Assembly (NCBI RefSeq): GCF_000002985.6 | Contig: NC_003281.10 | Span: 10,106,001 to 10,170,000 of the forward strand | DNA from: Caenorhabditis elegans | Lineage: Eukaryota > Nematoda > Chromadorea > Rhabditida > Rhabditidae | Reading direction: 5' to 3' | DNA length: 64,000 nucleotides | Notes under the pieces: generated by a model | Database searches by the model: none | Seen by the model: only the letters and a program-made list of their open reading frames with translations | What the model was told of the DNA's origin: nothing | Shown here: piece after piece, positions 60,601 through 64,000 of the stretch | Position numbering within the stretch: position 1 is the first letter of the stretch | How the letters are laid out: each line of letters opens with the position of its first letter | Made by a program: the position numbers and the translations under genes

Positions 60601-62203
60601 GAAATCCTTTCATTTTTTGAATTTCTGCACTAGCTACGTAAAAATAATAGCATAATATCATTCTCGTCATAAAATGATTAGATGTTCGGCTTCTTGTATC
60701 ACTCCACTCATTCTTCCCATTTCCTCCCCAATTCATCATCAATACAGGAACGGGAGTGTATGGACGAGAAGAAGCTTAATTCCTTTTTCCGTTCCTTCTC
60801 AAATAGATGAGAATCATTCTCGGTAGTGTGAGACTCAATCTAAAAAGGGAAAATAGGTTTTGATACTCATCTTCGTTTTTAAATGAAAATGAATGGATAT
60901 TCGGCGGGGATAACAGGGGACAAAGAACATAAAAAGGAATTTTTAATATTTACAGCAAATAATGAAGCTGCCACCACTTCAACCACAACATCTCAATGTA
61001 TCAAAGAGAAAAATGGGGAGACTGTATGCAAATGTCTTCTAGGATATAAGAATGTTGGAACAAAAACACATTTGAATTGTCAAATGGAGAAAAGTGAGTT
61101 TTTTTGTTGGGATTTCATGCCTTTGAGAACTTTCCAAAAGAACAAACATAACAATTCTATTAGCTATGTTCCCATTGTGCTAAGGCGTATCAGATAAAGA
61201 ACTGTAAATTACCGGAATTGAAAATTTCCGGCAAATCGAAAATTGTGGTTTTGCAATTTTTTTTTTTGAAATTTAAGAATTTCAATCGGCAAAATTGTAC
61301 GCACCCTATAAATGTTCCTACATCTATTTTGAAAAATTTTGAAAGCAAATTCTATGAAAATATCAAAAGAAAACGGGAAAAAATTCAAAAAGGCACAGTT
61401 TTATGTGTTTCTGTCTTATAAAAAATCCTTCTAATCATTATCGGCAAATCTGATAACCGGCAAGCGGTTTGGGCACATTCTGAAATTTTTTCAGAAAGCG
61501 CCCAAAGGAATTCGAATAGCATAAACTAATAATCTACAGAATAGCCATTCACTTAGTCAATTGGCATTAGGTGTGGCTTTCAACGGAATTATCTTTAGCA
61601 TCGGAAAAAGTAGAAGTGAAATCCCGTCTGGAACACCACTACTTTCTCTTCATTCTTTCTCTCTCATGCCTTCTCAACCGCCATTCGGGAGAGGTATTGC
61701 AGTATCCAGTCAGATTATCTAGTTTTTTGTTCGCACCTGAGATCCCTCGCTTTTCTTACCCTCGTCGGTGTTTCCAAACTATATGCTTAGAGGGTATTCT
61801 AAGCGACCAGCAGCTATCCACAGCGATGGATTGACGCGAAACACCACACCCTGTTGGAAAAAGACGAATCTGTCCCCGCCTTCCCCCCGCCGCGCCTCCT
61901 CTTTTTCGTCCCGCCGCTCCTTGTCTTCTCAAGAACAAGACAAGACGGTCATCATCAGTCCACGCTTTTTCCCATATACTCCCCCCACACATATCAACTC
62001 GAAAAACAGTGAATCAGTATATCAAAAACTGATACACTGATAGAAGGTGCACACTTATTTCTGAGAATGGGACGCCTGTCTCTAGGCATATTACTATTAG
62101 CTGCAGTCACTTCGATTGCTTCCGGTAAGAATTTTTGATTTTCTAGACGTACCAAAAGCCTTGCGATGTGCAGATAATTCTTGTGGTGGACGTTCACGAT
62201 TGG
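54697..62203 (+). CDS. mua-3: MUA-3, fibrillin-like hemidesmosome receptor, N-terminal part
   Basis: MUA-3 spans the epidermal apical membrane and links cuticle to intermediate filaments so that muscles stay attached. Twelve exons close in phase: 54697-54877, 56928-57134, 57581-57808, 57869-57984, 58243-58488, 58952-59132, 59183-59272, 59334-59486, 59849-59933, 59984-60133, 60182-60246, 60956-61093. A probable thirteenth (62147-62203, also phase 1) gives N-V-P-K-A-L-R-C-A-D-N-S-C. The signal peptide is residues 1-22. Five LDL-receptor class A repeats follow, each ending in the calcium motif (D-C-x-D-G-S-D-E or variants; repeat 2 has S-G-F-D-E). Then come five EGF-like modules, three starting N/D-E-C as in calcium-binding EGF. 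Most introns are phase 1, as usual for module shuffling. The gene runs off the right edge, so membrane and tail parts are not seen. Confidence 0.9.
54878..56927. other. mua-3 intron 1 (2.05 kb)
   Basis: A long first intron with no exon or strong repeat recognised. Around 55810-55920 it is unusually GC-rich for the region (CTTCGTGCCTCAACGCGCG), a possible intronic enhancer. Confidence 0.45.
59520..59820. repeat. Degenerate GTAGGTAGGCA repeat in mua-3 intron 8
   Basis: About 300 bases rich in GTAGGTAGG, GTAGGCAG and TTAGGCAGGC words in one orientation. The minus strand reads as a Pro-Thr-Tyr-Leu polymer, which is not a gene. Confidence 0.8.
61195..61465. repeat. TTTGCCGA-family repeat, copy 7
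   Basis: In the mua-3 intron after exon 12: ACCGGAATTGAAAATTTCCGG, core CGGCAAAATTGTACGCACCC and CTATAAATGTTCCTACATC, then TATCGGCAAATCTGATAACC. Confidence 0.75.
62067..62124 (+). CDS. Alternative first exon with signal peptide (candidate, mua-3 short form)
   Basis: ATG at 62067 opens MGRLSLGILLLAAVTSIASG, a textbook signal peptide ending in a G|GTAAGA donor in phase 1, the phase used by most mua-3 introns. Upstream (61570-62060) is CT-rich, promoter-like DNA with CCCCGCCTTCCCCCCGCCGC at 61877. It cannot splice to the exon at 62147 because the gap is only 22 bases, so it must join an exon further right, outside the window. It could instead be the first exon of a separate gene. Confidence 0.5.
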
Positions 62204-64000
62204 GTGAGAACACATGTTGCACTTTTTTGTTTTTTTGCAATTTTTTTTCAGTTTACATTAGGCTTACCGTATTTCTTCTATTAGTATTGCACTCCATTGT
62301 TCAACTTTGACAGCTGATACCTTAGTTGTAGTTTGTTCTATTAAAAACTTGTCAACTAACCAAATACTTTTTAGTTCTTTCTCTATAGTTTTCAGTTTTT
62401 TATTTATTATCAAGTTTTTTAACGAACTGAGATATTACCTTTCAAAGTAAAACAGTCGGGAGCAATAATAATGGAATAGATACGGTAGTTGACTAGATAT
62501 TTGAAAACTCGATTTTCAATTATTAATTTACTTTAGGAAAGTAGAAATTCAATTAAACCATACCTTTTTAAAAACCAAAGTTTCAATGTAAAAAATCCAC
62601 TTGTGTAGATTTTTTCCAGAATTTTTGTCTCATCCAATTCTAGGGGGTTTTCGATTTTTTCTAGGACTTCCAAAATATTAACTGATGCTATACTAAGTAA
62701 CATACAATATAAAATTGTGCTCTCTAGTTTTTTGTAAAGACAATTTATACTTTTGTAATTTTTTCCATTTGGAAGTGGGAATACCACTTAAATTTGGCAA
62801 AAATTTGCATGGAGAAAGACTCAAAGACGCTGAGCACAGTTGCAAATTGGCAAACTGCCGGAATTAAAAATTTGCCAAATTTGTCGACAAAAAATTTGCC
62901 GCACGGTGATTACCGCCCACTCCTGGTCAGAGCATAGTAATTATCTTTACTTCAAAAATAAATTTAGAACAATCTTTGCACAATTTTTTCGTTGCTTTTC
63001 TTTATAAAGAAGCTCACATCCGCACCACCCTTGAATTTTTAAATTCAGAGTTTTCCACAATTTTGCACTTTTCTCTAAATGCACTTTTCACTCACTTCCG
63101 ACTTTTCATTCCGTTTGCAACAGTAAACGAACAATGAAAAAAAAATTTGAAAACGGATTCGGGGGAAAAATGCAAATCTCTGGCGATTCATGTGGTAATT
63201 TAAATTGCATCCAGAAGAGAGAGAGAGATCGTCTTGTTGTAGTAGTAGCGAATCACATTGACCTCGTTCATCTTTTTTTTCTTCGTCGCTGCGCAACTTT
63301 TGTACATAAGGCTACCAGCATACCTACAAAGCATATGTCCAATAATATACTCTGTTTCAATTCATTTCAATTCACACACACTCAACACAAGTCAATTGAA
63401 CAAATTAGAAATTGAGGGGTAGACAGTAGAGGCGATACCGTGAAGTAATTGGGTAATACATTGAGGATTCGCCGGAAGAAGTAGTATAACTAGCTTTTAA
63501 ATTGACACCACGGCACTGTGTCTTTAAATATTTTGTAGTTTGGAATCAACCCCACTCTGAAAAAAGATAAAGCAGTTGACATTTTTTAAATGGAACTCAT
63601 GTAGGCAAGTTATAAGAGATCCAAGAAAGTGTGTCGAAAATGGACCCACAAGGTGGCAGGTGCTCCAACTTATTCTACACTAGAATTAAAAACTATTTGT
63701 TAACAAAAATAAGTAGATCAATATTTTGTTCGCTAAATTTTTTTGCAAAACTTTGTAGTTTTGTGACATGAAAAAAATTACTGAATATCGAAAATGGATA
63801 TACCTTTGGTATATCAATTTCCATAGGTTAAAAAAAATTCTATCCCATTTAAAATAACTTCATAAGCTGAGAAACTGTTGTAAAATTAGATGAATAGTTT
63901 TTTAATAGAAAATTCACAAAAAAAAACCGAAATTAAACAGATCTTGGAAAACTAAAAGGTTGATTTTGTGAAATTTTAGTTCTACAGTTCAACGAGTTCT
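62204..64000. other. Right-edge intronic DNA
   Basis: Probably intron of mua-3. It contains a TTTGCCGA-family fragment at 62840-62930. The open frame at 63134 has poor codon character and no splice context. An AGAGAGAGAGAG run is at 63218. No exon was recognised up to the edge. Confidence 0.4.

Noticed and set aside
63351-63358. CTGTTTCA, the 21U-RNA upstream motif
   Set aside because: A single 8-mer without the usual cluster or AT context; such matches are expected by chance, and 21U loci are mainly on chromosome IV.
63134-63415. 93-codon plus-strand frame near the right edge
   Set aside because: No family resemblance, odd composition and no acceptor or start context; treated as intronic.

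Overview
This 64 kb window is nematode nuclear DNA and almost certainly Caenorhabditis elegans, or a very close relative. The evidence is an AT-rich background, many short introns ending in TTTTCAG, trans-splice-type acceptors just upstream of start codons, closely spaced same-strand gene pairs that look like operons, and dispersed palindromic repeats typical of this genome. Several products match C. elegans proteins I recognise (vps-29, mett-10, gtf-2H3, swsn-2.2/ham-3, ttll-4, nac-3, mua-3), which from memory belong to chromosome III. Gene models were built by hand by matching splice sites and codon phase. All phases close except in the topoisomerase copy, where they fail in an informative way.

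Layout. 1-490 (-): 5' end of an SRT-class chemoreceptor. 2479-2613 (+): possible 44-residue myristoylated peptide. 3423-6066 (+): secreted pro-protein with a cystine-knot, IL-17-like C-terminus. 6226-8755 (-): probable operon of an NDUFAF7-like mitochondrial methyltransferase and vps-29. 9043-10704 (+): mett-10, divergent from that operon. 10858-14148 (-): probable operon of TFIIH subunit gtf-2H3 and a divergent Maelstrom-like gene. 14783-16721 (+): swsn-2.2 (BAF60). 17036-17850: large foldback repeat. 18183-26223 (+): ttll-4 with repeat-loaded introns. 26224-29903: repeats and a (CT)40 microsatellite. 29904-32982 (+): HSP20-family gene with two alternative first exons.

33600-43560 is a rearranged accessory block. 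A topoisomerase II paralogue (40801-35588, -) carries three independent lesions and is called a pseudogene. It is flanked on both sides by repeat arrays that each contain a fragment of the same gene. A small coiled-coil gene candidate lies at 35032-35478 (+). A 34-bp-unit satellite occupies about 41215-42110.

46848-51449 (+): nac-3, an SLC13 dicarboxylate transporter whose last intron holds a near-perfect heat-shock-element array. 54697 to the right edge (+): 5' half of mua-3, with five LDL-receptor A repeats followed by EGF repeats, and a second signal-peptide exon at 62067 suggesting an internal promoter.

Functionally the left half is dense housekeeping: endosomal sorting, complex I assembly, RNA m6A, transcription/repair and chromatin remodelling, with shared bidirectional promoters. 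The right half holds long tissue-type genes (cilia tubulin modification, transport, muscle-epidermis attachment). The most unusual items are the candidate cytokine-like gene, the topoisomerase pseudogene with its scattered fragments, the intronic heat-shock array and the Maelstrom-like gene.
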